NCBI GenBank assembly: GCA_907165065.1 | Contig: OU015525.1 | Span: 43,382,037 to 43,446,036, forward strand | Direction of reading: 5' to 3' | DNA length: 64,000 nucleotides | Origin: Caprimulgus europaeus | Taxonomy: Eukaryota > Chordata > Aves > Caprimulgiformes > Caprimulgidae | Program-made: the position numbers and the translations under genes | Notes under the pieces: model-generated | The model's input: the letters and a program-made list of their open reading frames with translations, nothing else | Database searches by the model: none | What the model was told of the DNA's origin: nothing | Part shown: positions 38,153-50,012 of the stretch, in pieces | How the letters are laid out: every line of letters begins with the position of its first letter | How positions within the stretch are numbered: position 1 is the first letter of the stretch

Positions 38153-39383
38153 TTGGCCAAAGCTCATTTTGGATAATTAAATTTTCTTTATCTAAAATTA
38201 CTTCTCTATTTTACATCAAGAAGCAATTTCTTAAGGCTACACATGAAACATTGTGCTACCAGTTTGCTACTCCAAAAGTAAAACCCAAAAGAGATGAGGA
38301 GTGGATGAATTGCAGTGGTGTTAAAACATGCATGAACTTACTGAATTAGTTAAGACTAAGAAACTGTTTGGCTTACCAGTATTATTGTCTGCCGATTTTT
38401 TTCTTCTTTTTTTTTTTTTTTTTAACCTACATGTAACTTGATTTTTTATTTAATCCTCTTCATGTCAATATGCAGGTGTATGTATTAATATTGTCTGAGG
38501 ACCCTGTAGGAAATTAAAAATATTGTCAGTGGCCAACATCTTGTTTCTTATTAGTGAAAGTGTTTGGCTAGCACTGTAAGGCAGCCCTTCTGGTCAAATA
38601 AGATAAAGCTGTTCAACCCTCCTAGGTCAAGGCAATGAAGTAGTTAGATGAAATAACAATGGCAGTTAAAATGATACACAGGTTAAAATCAGATGAAACT
38701 TTAGGACACTAAAAATTACCTTCTACAGAGTTAACCAGACAGTTTGAAAGCTAGCATGAAAGACTTATTGCAGGGTATGAAAAAGAGATGGCTGCAAGAC
38801 AGTTTCCATCTGATGTGTGTTGAATAATATTAACTGCTCAAGTTCAGTGGTGTGTAAATGTGATATTCATACTCTGTATATATTTCAAATGACAGCCCTG
38901 ATCATGTGTTTAATTTTTTGAAAATTATATTCAGTGAATTTTATTCCAAGAAGCTACCAGCAGAAACATTTATGCACTTATTCGTCAGCCATTCTGAACT
39001 AATATGTTGTTATGACAAGGTAGGTCTTAGAATGGATTACATGGAGACATTAATTTTAAAGTAGCAAATACAATTTTCTCAAAGTAGTATCATGAGTCAT
39101 AGTCCACTATATGGTACAATACAGAACTGAGCTGAACCTAGTGCAGGGAAAGCTACACAATCTAATTAACATTATTCTAAATGTTTCTGTCAGTCTTAAT
39201 AAAGCAAACCGTAGAGAAGTATAAAAATCATTTAACAATTTCATGATCTCAGAAACTCACAGCGTGAGCTAATATAAATTGCTGTAGTGCCTTCATTCAA
39301 CTTTTTTAAAACCTTGAAAGTCTGATGAACATTATTTGTCAAATAACAGTCAGAATGAAAATGATATTTATAAGTAGGATAAT
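38153..39383. other. Unique AT-rich non-coding sequence
   Basis: No gene seen. A T17 run lies at 38407-38423. Confidence 0.55.
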
Positions 39384-40565
39384 GTTACCCACCTAACTGA
39401 CCAAGGGAAGCCAGTTGATGTAATCTTTTTGGACTTCAGTAAAGCCTTTGATACTGTCTCTCACATTTTTATCTCTCCTGGATAAAACGTCCAGCATATA
39501 GCTGAATAAGCACATACTGCTATGGGCGAGCAATTGGCTGATGGGTTGGGCTCAATGGGGTTACATCGGGCTGGTGACCGGTCACTGGTGGGGTCCTGCA
39601 GGGATCCATCCTGGGGCCGGTGCTTTTTAATGTCTTTATCAATGATTTGGATAAAGGACTTGAAGGACTGCTAAGTTCACCAATGACATCAAACTGGGAG
39701 GTCTTGTGAACACTCTTGAGGCCAGAGAGGCCCTGCAAAGAGATCTAGATAAAGTAGAGAGCTGGGCAATCACCAACTGTATGAATTTCACTAAGGACAC
39801 GTGCTGGATTTTGCACCTGGGACACGGCAACCCTGGACACACATACAAACTGGGGAATGAGAGGCTGGAGAGCAGCCCTGCAGAGAGGGACCTGGGGGTT
39901 CTGGTCAACGGCAAGTTGAACATGAGCCAGCAGTGTGTCCTGGCTGCCAAGAGGGCCAACCATGTCCTGGGGTGCATCAAGCACTGCATTGCGAGTCAAT
40001 CGAGGGAGGTGATCCGCCTGCTCTACTCTGCACTGTTGCGGCCTCACCTTGGGTACTGTGTGCAGTTTTGGGTGCCACAATGTAAAAAGGATATAAAGCT
40101 ATTGGAGAGTGTCCAGAGGAGGGCCACTAAACTAGTGAAGGGCTTAAAGGGGAAGCCATACGAGGAGATGCTGAAGTCTCTTGAATTGCTCAGCCTGGAG
40201 AAGAGAAGACTGAGAGGACACCTCATTGTAGTCTATAACTTCCACACAAGGAGAAGGGAAGGGGCAGATCCTGATCTCTTCTCTCTCATGACCAATGATA
40301 GGATCAGGGGAAATGGCAGGAAGATGTGACAGGGCAAGTTTAGGTTGGACATTAGGAAAAGGTTCTTCACTCAGAGGGTGCTGGAGCGCTGGAATAGGCT
40401 CCCCAAGGAGGTAGTCATGGCATCAAGCTTGACAGCATTCAAAAAGCATTTAGACAATGCCCTCAGACACATGGTCTGAATCTTGGGATTGTCCTAGGCT
40501 AGGGCAAGAGTTGGACTCGAAGGTCCTTGTGGGTCCCTTCCAACTCACATTTTATGATTCTATGA
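39384..40565 (+). mobile_element. CR1 LINE, longest copy, with part of the reverse transcriptase and complete 3' end
   Basis: A 5'-truncated CR1 that starts inside the ORF2 reverse-transcriptase domain. Visible RT landmarks in order: VIFLDFSKAFDTVSH (motif A with its catalytic Asp, from 39420), [18 protein letters not shown] (motif B region, from 39599) and KFTNDIKLG (the motif C region, where the usual FADD reads FTND). About 130 bp between motifs A and B are shortened compared with other CR1 elements. Downstream, a 207-codon frame (39706-40329) encodes the ORF2 C-terminus, including RDLGVLVNGKLNMSQQCVLA, HLGYCVQFWVPQCKKDIK and LELLSLEKRRLRGHLIVV. The element ends in the 3' UTR with CTTCCAACTCACATTT then a single ATTCTATG tail unit. 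The frame shifts make the copy inactive. Confidence 0.96.
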
Positions 40566-43500
40566 AATGTGTACAAGAACACAGTTATATTTTTTATACT
40601 GTTAATATTAGCTATGAAAAAATTAGAATTAATTTCTGCCTGTAACAGAAAATAGAGGTTGTCAGAAAGACCTATTAAACTGTAAGAGAATTGTTAGAGA
40701 CTATTATCCACTTATTAAAGATACTGTGGAAGTCTGAAGTATTCTCAAGAATTTCTTGTTTTCCTGAAAGGAGGTTTTGTCCTCTGTTTTTGTTGTCACT
40801 AAAGCTAGTAATTTCCATTCTAGGAATGGACACCCTAGTTACATCCTAAAGTCAGTGCTATAATTAAGATATGCAATTAGTACCACTATTGCTAGAGGAA
40901 CCAGATGCTCAGTTTTCCCTCTGAGTTCAGTGAGTTTCAGTGCTCAACGTTTCTGAAAATCCTACTGCATAGTAGATACAGTAGGCACTGTGCTTTAAAA
41001 TACTATTGAAAATTTTGGACTAAAGTGTAACTCGTTCCAAGTCTTAGACTGTAATCTTCCATATTATATCACTGATTCCTTCCCTGTCTATATAGCACTG
41101 GACTTTTAAAATACATCGGAGCTGATTGGACAGCCAGAAGTGAAACACTGTTTCAGTCATTATATCTACCCTAGAATTCAGCCTCAGCGCGACAGATCTG
41201 TGAGGTATGGGAGTAAGAGGTGCAGATTCACTTAGATTTGCTCTATTACTTCTGTCAGTCAAGACTAAGACGTCTCCTAGCTATGACAACAGGATATTAA
41301 AAAAAAAAAAAAAAAAAAGGGTTAATATTCTTATTGTTCACACTCTACACCTTTTATGCTTTTGTTTAAACCACTCAGACTTCAGAAACTGGTATGCAAA
41401 AATATAGTGGTGGATTATGATTACCACTGCTCTAGGACCAGGTAAAGGATACTGGGAATGAGTTGTGGTATTTAACTTCCTCAATATGCCTAATAGCTTT
41501 CTGTAGTGTGGCCCTTTTCAGTAGGAACATTCTGTAAAGACTTGTCCATGTGAGCAAGGATTAAATTCCTACTTCCTTTCCAAAGCAAGGAGGAAACAGG
41601 AAAGAATTTACACTTCAGAATATAAACCTCTGAAGTTTAGTGCCTCATATTCTTCGTTTTAAAGCTTTGTTCTCTCTTTTACATTTTATTTTACTAATAT
41701 CTTTTCACTCCATACAAGTTTTGACAAAATTGATTCCAGTTGTCATTTTTCACAGCAGCTACCAGGGGTGAAAAACATAGTCTCAGAGAGCTCACGGAGA
41801 TGCCATATATGACCCACCTGGCAGCAGCCTAGAAAAGGTTAATGAAAACTCTAATAATCTATCTTTGATATGGAAAAGACAATTAGAAACAACTGCTATA
41901 ATAGACTATAACAGGAGCAGTCTCAGGAGGAGCTGTTGAGATTTTAAGCTATGGTGAAAAAGTACAATGGGGTGAAAATACCCTGCTAAGTAATCTTATC
42001 CCGACCTCTATGACAAGACACCTGAAGTAGAGTATAGAGAATCTCAGGATAAAGGACCTGAAACTGACAGATGTCTACTTTGTATTTGTGAAAAAAATTT
42101 CCTAATTTTGTTCTCTGAAAGAGAAAGTGTTCTTTCTTATACTGATGGAAAGATCACATATGAGGGAAAGACTGTTATGCCAGACAGGAGGTGTTTATAG
42201 GTAACCACCATATAAAAAATGAAAAGAGGTCAAACTTTAAAGCTCCTATTGAAATTATTGGCAGATGTGCATGTAAGTTAAAAAAGACTAAAGTCCTGAC
42301 AAAGATTTACTAGCTTGTAGTTGGATATTAGTCCCTAAAATGCTGGTCAGCTGAAAAAGAATGAGGATTTAGTGTTGACTGATGTGATACTATTTTATCA
42401 ACTGTCATTAAAAAAAAAAAAAAGAGAGATGGCTAAATATAATAATATCTGCTGCCTTTAAATATTGTTTGGTGGATGTGTAAAGATTTAAAACATTTAC
42501 TTTAAATTTAAGACTAAAACTTAGTGCCCTACACTATCTCTTATTTAGTTTGAAAGATCTTGTTAAGTGTCACTTTGGCATCTGTTCTCCATTTGTAATA
42601 TATAGCAACTTTTGTGTTAACAGGAAAAATATTTTTTAAAACTCTGATTTGAATAATTTCATAAATATTTAATAAGAATATATAATGATCATGTAAGAAT
42701 CCTAAAATGAATCAGTATATTCTGCAGAGCTCTTAACAGCCTTTTGTATCTATAAGTTACTGCAAATTTCCTAAATATTTAAATTATCTGAATTGTCTGG
42801 CACTTCTGTAAAGTATTTTATTTTAATTAAATTAATTTAATTTAATTCTTAATTTAAGAATCAAATAAAATGTTTTAAGATACTCAATTTTGAAACTGCA
42901 GACAATGCTTTTCAACACAGAACCTTAAAGTGAGTTCTAAATTAATCTTTAGCAATAGTATGCATGAAAACATACTTCTACTTATACAATCTTATGTACA
43001 GACACAATTGTCAATAAATTAGATATTCACTAAAACAATAACTTTCTGGACAGATGTGGTACAGAGTGGGAAGACAAAAAACTATGTCAACTTATTACCT
43101 TGTTTTTATCTGTAACACTGCTAATCCAAAAAGAATTTTCATTAAGGGTAGCCTTTAGGGACAAGTTTTGAGTATAAAACCTGAATACAAAACACTTAAG
43201 ATTATGCATATCTCTCACTAATATGAGAGTAAATGTTCTATTAAATGACATTCATTTTAAATGGCTAAGTCTCGTAAATTGCATATCTTAAATCATCATT
43301 AGAATCTGTGATTAGCTGAGACATATCAGAAGAGATACTTAAGGAATCAGTAAAATAGAAAAGATGTATTTCAAGTTCCAATGAATAAAACACCTTATTT
43401 GCGCTACAACTCTTATACACAGAGAGGGAGGGATGGAAAAGAAATGTTAATGCTGAGTTGATTTTATAGCATAATTTCAAATGTCTCACACAGTGGAGCT

Positions 43501-43689
43501 TTAAAACAGTAGCTCTCAATCTCTTTTTATTATAATCTCGTATTTCTAATATAAAAGGAGAATACATCATCTTCCAAGAAAGGGACAATGGTCTGTGAGC
43601 TCTTACGGTACTCTTACGATATTTTAATGCAGCATACATCTCAGAAGGAAGGTCCATGCTTTAAAGTGCCATTGCTGTATTGGGAAGTG
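40566..43689. other. Unique AT-rich non-coding sequence
   Basis: About 3.1 kb with no supportable gene. An A20 run lies at 41299-41318. A 130-codon minus-strand frame (43657-43265) has no recognisable motif. Confidence 0.55.
41299..41318 (+). repeat. Poly(A)20 tract
   Basis: Twenty consecutive A residues in otherwise unique sequence. No flanking duplication or retroposed body was recognised. Confidence 0.95.
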
Positions 43690-43943
43690 TTAAAAAGAAA
43701 ACACAGGAGGTTCCACTTAAATTTGAGAAGGAACTTCTTTACTGTGAGAGTAACAGAGCACTGGAACAGGCTGCCCAGGGAGGTTGTGGAGTCTCCTTCT
43801 CTGGAGACATTCAAAAACCCTCCTGGACGCCTTCCTGTGTGAACTCATCTAGGTGTTCCTGCTCCGGCACAGGGGTTGGACTAGATGATCTTTCTAGGTC
43901 CCTTCCAATACCTAGCATTCTGTGATTCTGTGTGATTCTGTGA
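43690..43943 (+). mobile_element. CR1 LINE 3' UTR, ATTCTGTG-tailed
   Basis: Plus-strand CR1 3' end. It contains CACAGGAGGTTCCACTTAAA, GGAACTTCTTTACTGTGAGA, GCACTGGAACAGGCTGCCCA, GGTTGTGGAGTCTCCTTCTC and GGTTGGACTAGATGATC, with ATTCTGTG tail units. An 84-codon frame across it is the usual CR1 3' frame (FFTVRVTEHWNRLPREVVES). It is very similar to the tail at 27835-27955. Confidence 0.95.
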
Positions 43944-44417
43944 AAACAATAAAGCCATAATTTCTTTTTGCTCATCCTAAAGTATATCAGGATAATTACA
44001 TTCTGACCTGAATTAAATGAAGTCTATCTGGACTGTGTTGAACAGGAACCAGGAATTAAACATAGTAGAAGTCTTTCCAGGTACAGTGAGAATGGATATT
44101 ATATACATACAGCAACAAATTAAGCTTTTGAAATGAAATGTTTTAATTGTAATACTAAATTAACTGTTGGGTTTTTAAGCATTATTATTAATGCATAACA
44201 ATGCAGGATTTTGCATGTACAATATTGTTAAAATATGAAAATATTAATTCCTGCATGTCAGTATGCAACTAACCAAATTTGCATGCTTGATTTTGAAATG
44301 AGTTATGCAGTGATCAAAATATGGATAAATATTAACAGTAGAATAATCTACCACCAATTTTGCTGTGCTTTTGGTTTTTCTTTCTCATATGAGGAGTTTT
44401 ACCTTTCAAAAATTTAG
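43944..44417. other. Unique AT-rich spacer between two CR1 copies
   Basis: About 470 bp of AT-rich unique sequence separating two CR1 copies that face each other tail to tail. No gene seen. Confidence 0.55.
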
Positions 44418-45022
44418 GAATCATAGCATCATAGAATGGTCAGAGTTGGAAGGGACCTTAAAAATCATTTAGTTCCAAGCCCCGTGCCAGAAGCAGGCAC
44501 ACCTTCCACTAGATCAAGTTGCTCAAAGCCTCATCCAACCTGGCCTTGAACACTTCCAGCGAGGGGGCATCCACAACTTCTCTAGGCAACCTGTTCCAGG
44601 GTCTGACCACCCTCACAGGAAAGAATTTCTTCCTAATATCTAATCTAAACCCACCCTCTTCCAGTTTAAAACCATTACCCCTTGTTCTATCACTGCCTGC
44701 CTCTGTAAAAAATCCCTCCCCAGCTTTCTTGTAACCCCCCTTTCAGGTACTGGAAGGCCGCTATAAGGTCTCCCCTAAGCATTCTCTTTTCCAGGCTGAA
44801 CAGACCCAACTCTCTCAGCCTGTCCTCATAGGAGAGGTGCTCCAGCCCTCGGATCATCCTCGTGGCCTCCTCTGGACTCGTTCTAACTGGTCCATGTCTC
44901 TCTTGTGTTGGGGGCTCCAGAACTGGACACAGTACTCCAGGTGGGGTCTTACGAGAGCAGAGTAGAGAGGGAGAATCACCTCCCTTGACCTCCTTGCCAC
45001 ACATTCTTGATGCAGCCCAGAT
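44418..45022 (-). mobile_element. CR1 LINE, 5'-truncated, inverted
   Basis: Inverted CR1 with its terminus at AATCATAGCATCATAGAATG. It runs through CTTCCACTAGATCAAGTTGC, the GCATCCACAACTTCTCTAGG block and the ORF2 C-terminal block on the minus strand ([20 protein letters not shown] then [20 protein letters not shown]). Its subfamily matches the 6.1-6.8 kb copy closely. It ends near GATGCAGCCCAG, the same region where the 11.6-11.9 kb copy stops. Confidence 0.95.
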
Positions 45023-48000
45023 ATTTCCATTCATGTAATTATTCTTATTTAGTTCAAGTCACTTTTATTATGACTGTTCTATGAATTCAGGAATTTTAGC
45101 AGGTAATTAAGAGAATAAAACCTCATCAAATATATTACTAAGGAAAGCAATAATTCTGTGATACTTTCTACATTGGTTTGGTTTGTTTTGTTCTTTGTTT
45201 GTTTGTTTGTTTTTTATATCTAAATGTGAAACAACACAAGAGAATTTGGAGAACAAGAAAAAAGAATCACCTAAAAGGAAGATACTTTTATTCCTTCATC
45301 TTCACTAGTTTTCTTTAATGAGCTATATAATATAATCTCCTAATATACTGTTATTTAATTAAGGTTGATAGAAATAGATATAGTAGGGATATGCACTTAG
45401 TTCTTACAAATAAATATATTTAATTATTGGTTGTGTATTGTTGTAAGTGTTACATTTTTGCTTCCTGAATTTGAGAGGGTCTTTAATATGTTATCAGGTG
45501 GGGTTTTTAATACATAAAAAAGACATCTTTGAAACTGACAACAAGTGTAGCCTAGGCTCTATTAAAGTCTTTATAAAAGACAACATTTTTAGCAAAATTT
45601 TTAAAGAAAATTCTGAGGATTTCAAACAACTTGCCAGTTGTAGAGTCATAGATGAATGTTTCTAGAAAGGCAACCCTGTGGCAGAAACCTAGTAAATGAC
45701 TTATAGAATTATGATGAAAATCTCTAATATTCTCACCTCACAGGCCAAAAGACTACCTTAATTCACTTATACCAAAAATCACTGTATTCTAAATCATTCC
45801 ATGAACCAGAGACCAGAAATGAGGGTAATTGCCAATCTCTTTGATCTAAAATAAGCATACAACCAAAAGAGATAAAGAGGATGCAGACTCTGCAAGTATT
45901 ACTTTAAAATATCCAAATGAATTTCAATATCCTACTAACACAACGTTGAAGGTAACTTAGCATACCATTAGCTCCACTCGTATTGAAGACCACAGAAGCC
46001 GTACTGGTTCAACTGGAACTAAAAACAAAGCAAACTGTCTTTTGCAGTCTAAAAGCTTTGCTACAGTGAGGGAGAATTATTCCTGCTTTTGAAGAAGAAG
46101 CGTGGGACATGGAAAGTACTGTAAGTGATCCAACTCTGAATTCCAAACTAAACTTTTTGAGTTATTCCTTTTTATTTCCATGATAAATCTAATCCATGAG
46201 TATGCATGTAAAAAAATGTTGCTTTCCAAAGTGTTCTGGCAACACTGCTAAGGCAAAATAGAGATAATTATCCTAGTGAGGCTCAAAGTTTACTTTGTAG
46301 CTCGTGAATTCTCTGTACCAGCCTGCTGTAAACAAAGCTACTTTTATTCTGCCTCTCTGGGAAACTATTTTACCACTCAATCATATTTCCTTTGTTCTGA
46401 ATAGAATAAAGATAGGGTCATGGTAGTTCAGGAAAACAGATGGGACATGAAACTCAGGAAAGTGTAAGCACATTTGGAGAAAGAAAGCACTGTAGTTTGG
46501 CTAGTTTACTGGATTTAAAATAAATTAAAAGCAAAAAGATTAAAACATTTAACTTTAAATTATGACTCCAAGCAAAAAATATCATTCTGAAATAAATTTA
46601 GAGATCTTAAGTTCATCAGGTTTTTCCATCCTTTCCTACTTACAGAATCCGCTTTGCGGGATCTTCAGATATGTGAAATACTGCAGAGGTCAGAGAAGGA
46701 AGGAACAAAAAAAATACCATATACATGTCTTTGGGATTGACTGTCATTCTTTCAGACTAAAATAGAAATCTCAGCACATAGCTCCAAACGTGTGGTTATG
46801 TAATACAGCTTGGCAGAGCAGGCTAACAGCAGCAGATTGAATTAAGATTATAGAATTTGCCTTGTCTCTTGAAACTAATAATGAAGTTAAAATAAAACAT
46901 GTGTTCAAAACTGAAGAGCACAATGAACTTCACAAAGGGTGTAAAAGCTCAGATTCCAGTTGATTAAACCCTGCTTCCCTCTTGGAAGACAAAATCATAC
47001 AAGATTAATTATCCCAAAGTATACTCCTATAACTGTGATTGACAGGTCTGAGCCTATTACACAAAATTAGGAATAAATTACCTAAAACGATATGTGAGCA
47101 TTACAAAAATGTGAGATTTTAATTCATTTCAGAATGACATAATCTCTGAGTGACAATTACTACTGGCTATATATCATAAAATTGAGTAAAGATATCCATT
47201 GAAGCAACTTTGTGGTAAACAAGTGTCCTCTTTTCCAAAACAGGTGTGTGGAGGAGCTTTGCATACTTCTGATTGTGTATTTGCAACTAGAGGATATATG
47301 GCTGAATGTTTCTGTTGGAGATTGTTACTGGTTTAGACTACAGCAGAGTGAATTCCTACGAGGTCTATGTATGTGTGTGCACCTGTATACACTGTCCTTT
47401 CTTTTACTGTAATGATAGGACTTGCCAAGGTTTAAATGTAATTTGAAAATAATGTGTATTTTTTTTGTCCAGTTTGATGCATTCTTAGGATACTGATCTT
47501 AGCCCTGGTTACAAACTTCAGTGTTTTGGGGTTTTTTTTTGTGAAAGTGAACAAGCTAAGATCCTCTTATTATTTCTAATTCATAAGAATAAAAAGACTT
47601 TGATATCTAAACTACGTACATTAGTCCAGAAAAAAAACATACATTAACAGAAATATTTTATGCAGTCAGTGAGATCTATTCTTTCTGCAAATATATAACT
47701 CTACAACAAATGGAATAGAAAATTTCTTACATTGTTTGCCTTTTTTGCATCTCACGCTGACTTCTCATTGTTGAGATAGTCTTTTCCTATTTCTAGGAGG
47801 CAAGATTGATGGGGCAGGATTTGTGTTAGTACAAGTATGTTTGATTTCAAAGACTTTTACTAACCATTTAACTGATGGCATACCTAAAGAAAGTAAAACA
47901 TGGAAATAACACTATAGGAGTGGGTCTGTTGGGAAAATACTCCATGGAATCAAACTTCACAGAAAAAAAGAAGCAGAATACTACAGTTACTAATTACTCA

Positions 48001-48414
48001 CACACTTAAACCTAAACTCTGCTTGGCTGAAACCATTTCTTTGTAATTAAATGAAAGATAAAAAGAATAACTGTTGACCACTTTTTTTTTTTTTTAACAT
48101 TTTCTTACACACACACACACACCTTCTTTTAACAAACATCTTCTCTTGTTAAAAATACAGAACATGAGGGAACACCCAAAATATTAAATGAAGTGGAAAG
48201 TGAATAAGAACGTCTTTTCTCATATTATTTGGTTATGAATCTTAAAAACAGTTTTATCTCCTTATTCTAATTTAATACATAAAATGAATTAAAGTGTCTG
48301 TGTACAATCAGACAGTACTTCAGTTACAGAGAGTGAACAACATTTGAAGAACTTTTATTAAGTTGTGAATCCTGTGGGTACAGGGACAATTTTAACTATC
48401 CCATGGTTAGTTCT
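45023..48414. other. Unique AT-rich non-coding sequence
   Basis: About 3.4 kb without a gene. It includes a (TTTG)n-like stretch near 45177-45212, a T13 run near 48083-48095 and a (CA)n run at 48108-48122. Short frames have no motifs. Confidence 0.55.
48108..48122 (+). repeat. (CA)n microsatellite
   Basis: A short CA dinucleotide run of about seven units. Confidence 0.85.
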
Positions 48415-49532
48415 TGTATTGGGTTTGTGTAGCAAGGTTTTGGTAGTGGGGGACAGGCATGGGGGTGGTTTCTGTGAGAAGCTACCAGAAGCTTCCTCGA
48501 TATCCAACACAGCTAATGCCAGCCAGTTCCAAGATGGACCTGGTGCTGGCCAAGATAGAGCTAATCAGTAACACCTCTGTGATAACATAATTTAAAAAAA
48601 AAAAAAAAAAAAGCTGCACACTTTTGCAGCTAGACATAGAAGAGTAAGAAGATGTAAGAGAAAAAACTCTGCAGACACCAAAGGAGAAGGAGGAGGTGCT
48701 CCAGGCACTGGAGCAGAGATTACCTTGCAACTTGTGAAGACCATGGTGAGGCAGGCTGTCCCCCTGCAGACCATGGAGGTCCATGGTGGAGCAAATGTCC
48801 ACCTGTAGCCTGTGGAGGACCCTACACTGGAGCAGGTGGATGCCTGAAGGAGGCTGTGACCCTGTGGGAAGCCTGCGCTGGAGCAGGTTCCTGTCAGGAC
48901 CTGTGGCCCCGTGGAGAGAGGAGCCCACGCTGGAGCAGGTTTGCTGGCAGGACTTGTGACCCCATGGGGGACCCACAATGGAGCAGTCCCTTCCTGAAGG
49001 ACTGCACATGATGGAAAGAAGTCAGACTGAAGCAGTTCGCGAAGAACTGTCATTCACTGGAAGGACTCACAGTGGAGAAGTTCATGGAGGACTCTTTCCC
49101 ACGAGAGGGACCCCACGCTGGTGCGGGGGAAGGACTCCTCTCCCTGAGGAGGAAGGAGCAGCAGAAACAATGTGTGATGAACTGACCACGACCACAATTC
49201 CCTGTCCTCTTGTGCCTCTGTGGGGGAGGAGGTGGAAAATCGGGAGAGAAGTTAAGCCTGGGAAGCAGGGAGGGGTGAGGGGAGGAGTTTTAAGATTTGG
49301 TTTTATTTCTTATTTTCCTCTTGTCTGATTAGTAATAAATTAAAATTAATTTTCTTCCCCAAGTCAAGTCTGTTTTGCCCATGCCAGCAGCTGGTGGGTG
49401 ATCTCTCTCTGTCCTTATTTTGACCTATGAGCCTTTCATTATATTTTTTTCTCTCCTGTCCAGTTCAGGAAGGAGAGTGATTGATTTGGCTTTGGTGGGC
49501 ATCTGACATCCAGTCAGGGTCAATCCACCACA
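48415..49532 (+). mobile_element. ERVL-type solo LTR, full-size, with 5-bp target duplication
   Basis: A fossil ERVL-type LTR of 1118 bp. It opens TGTATTGGGTTTGTGTAGCA, ends TCAATCCACCACA, and is flanked by GTTCT on both sides (48410-48414 and 49533-49537). It contains an A18 tract just after the TATA-like ATAATTTA region, a central array of about nine degenerate units centred on CACGCTGGAGCAG (48706-49125), an AATAAATTAAAATTAA poly(A)-signal region and TTGCCCATGCCAGC. The sequence closely matches a common neoavian/passerine ERVL LTR that I know from memory. There is no internal viral region, so it is a solo LTR. Intact target duplications suggest it is relatively young. Open frames of 153 and 175 codons on its minus strand are LTR sequence. 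Confidence 0.95.
48706..49125 (+). repeat. Degenerate tandem units inside the LTR, period about 48 bp
   Basis: The core CACGCTGGAGCAG or a variant recurs near 48706, 48783, 48825, 48873, 48926, 48974, 49022, 49068 and 49113. Spacings are mostly 42 to 53 bp, with one of 77. Between cores, phrases such as GACCCTGTGGGAAG, GAGGACCC and CTGAAGGA repeat. The array accounts for most of the length difference from the other three LTRs in the window. Confidence 0.85.
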
Positions 49533-49991
49533 GTTCTAGATGCATCTTCCCAGAGGAGTCCCTAGAACTGAGCCACGGACCAGAGGTCTTGCCCTAGCAT
49601 CAGGAAATTCTGTCTGTGAGATACTATATTTTTTTAAAACAATAATACTTGTGGGGTATCTGAACGTGTTGGTAATAACATGAGTGCCGTCTTTGGTGCA
49701 CACAAAGTAAATTTGAGCTAATAGCAAGCTATAAGAGATAACCCCCTCCCCTCAATATGTAGCTTTCTTAACTAGGAAGACAGAGCATGACTTGTTTAAG
49801 ATTAAAGAGAGAAATTAGCTACCACTTGTTCTGCACAGGATCAGTGGGCTAACCTTATATCAAGTGAGGATACTTTTTGGAGAGGTTCACTTGACTGATA
49901 TGGAAATTGTTCTCTTCCTATGCATGAATCACTTATTTCAGGAATATTCAACATTAGCAATGTTTTGTATTTATTTTCTTACAGTGTGTTG

Positions 49992-50012
49992 TTTTTTTTT
50001 TTTTTTTTTTTT
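49992..50012 (+). repeat. Poly(T)21 tract
   Basis: Twenty-one consecutive T residues. No flanking duplication or retroposed body was recognised on either side. Confidence 0.95.

Noticed and set aside
39706-40329. 207-codon plus-strand open frame as a host gene
   Set aside because: It encodes the C-terminal part of CR1 ORF2 within a 5'-truncated LINE.
48482-49053. Minus-strand frames of 153 and 175 codons
   Set aside because: They lie entirely inside the ERVL LTR and reflect its GC-rich tandem units; no domain is visible.
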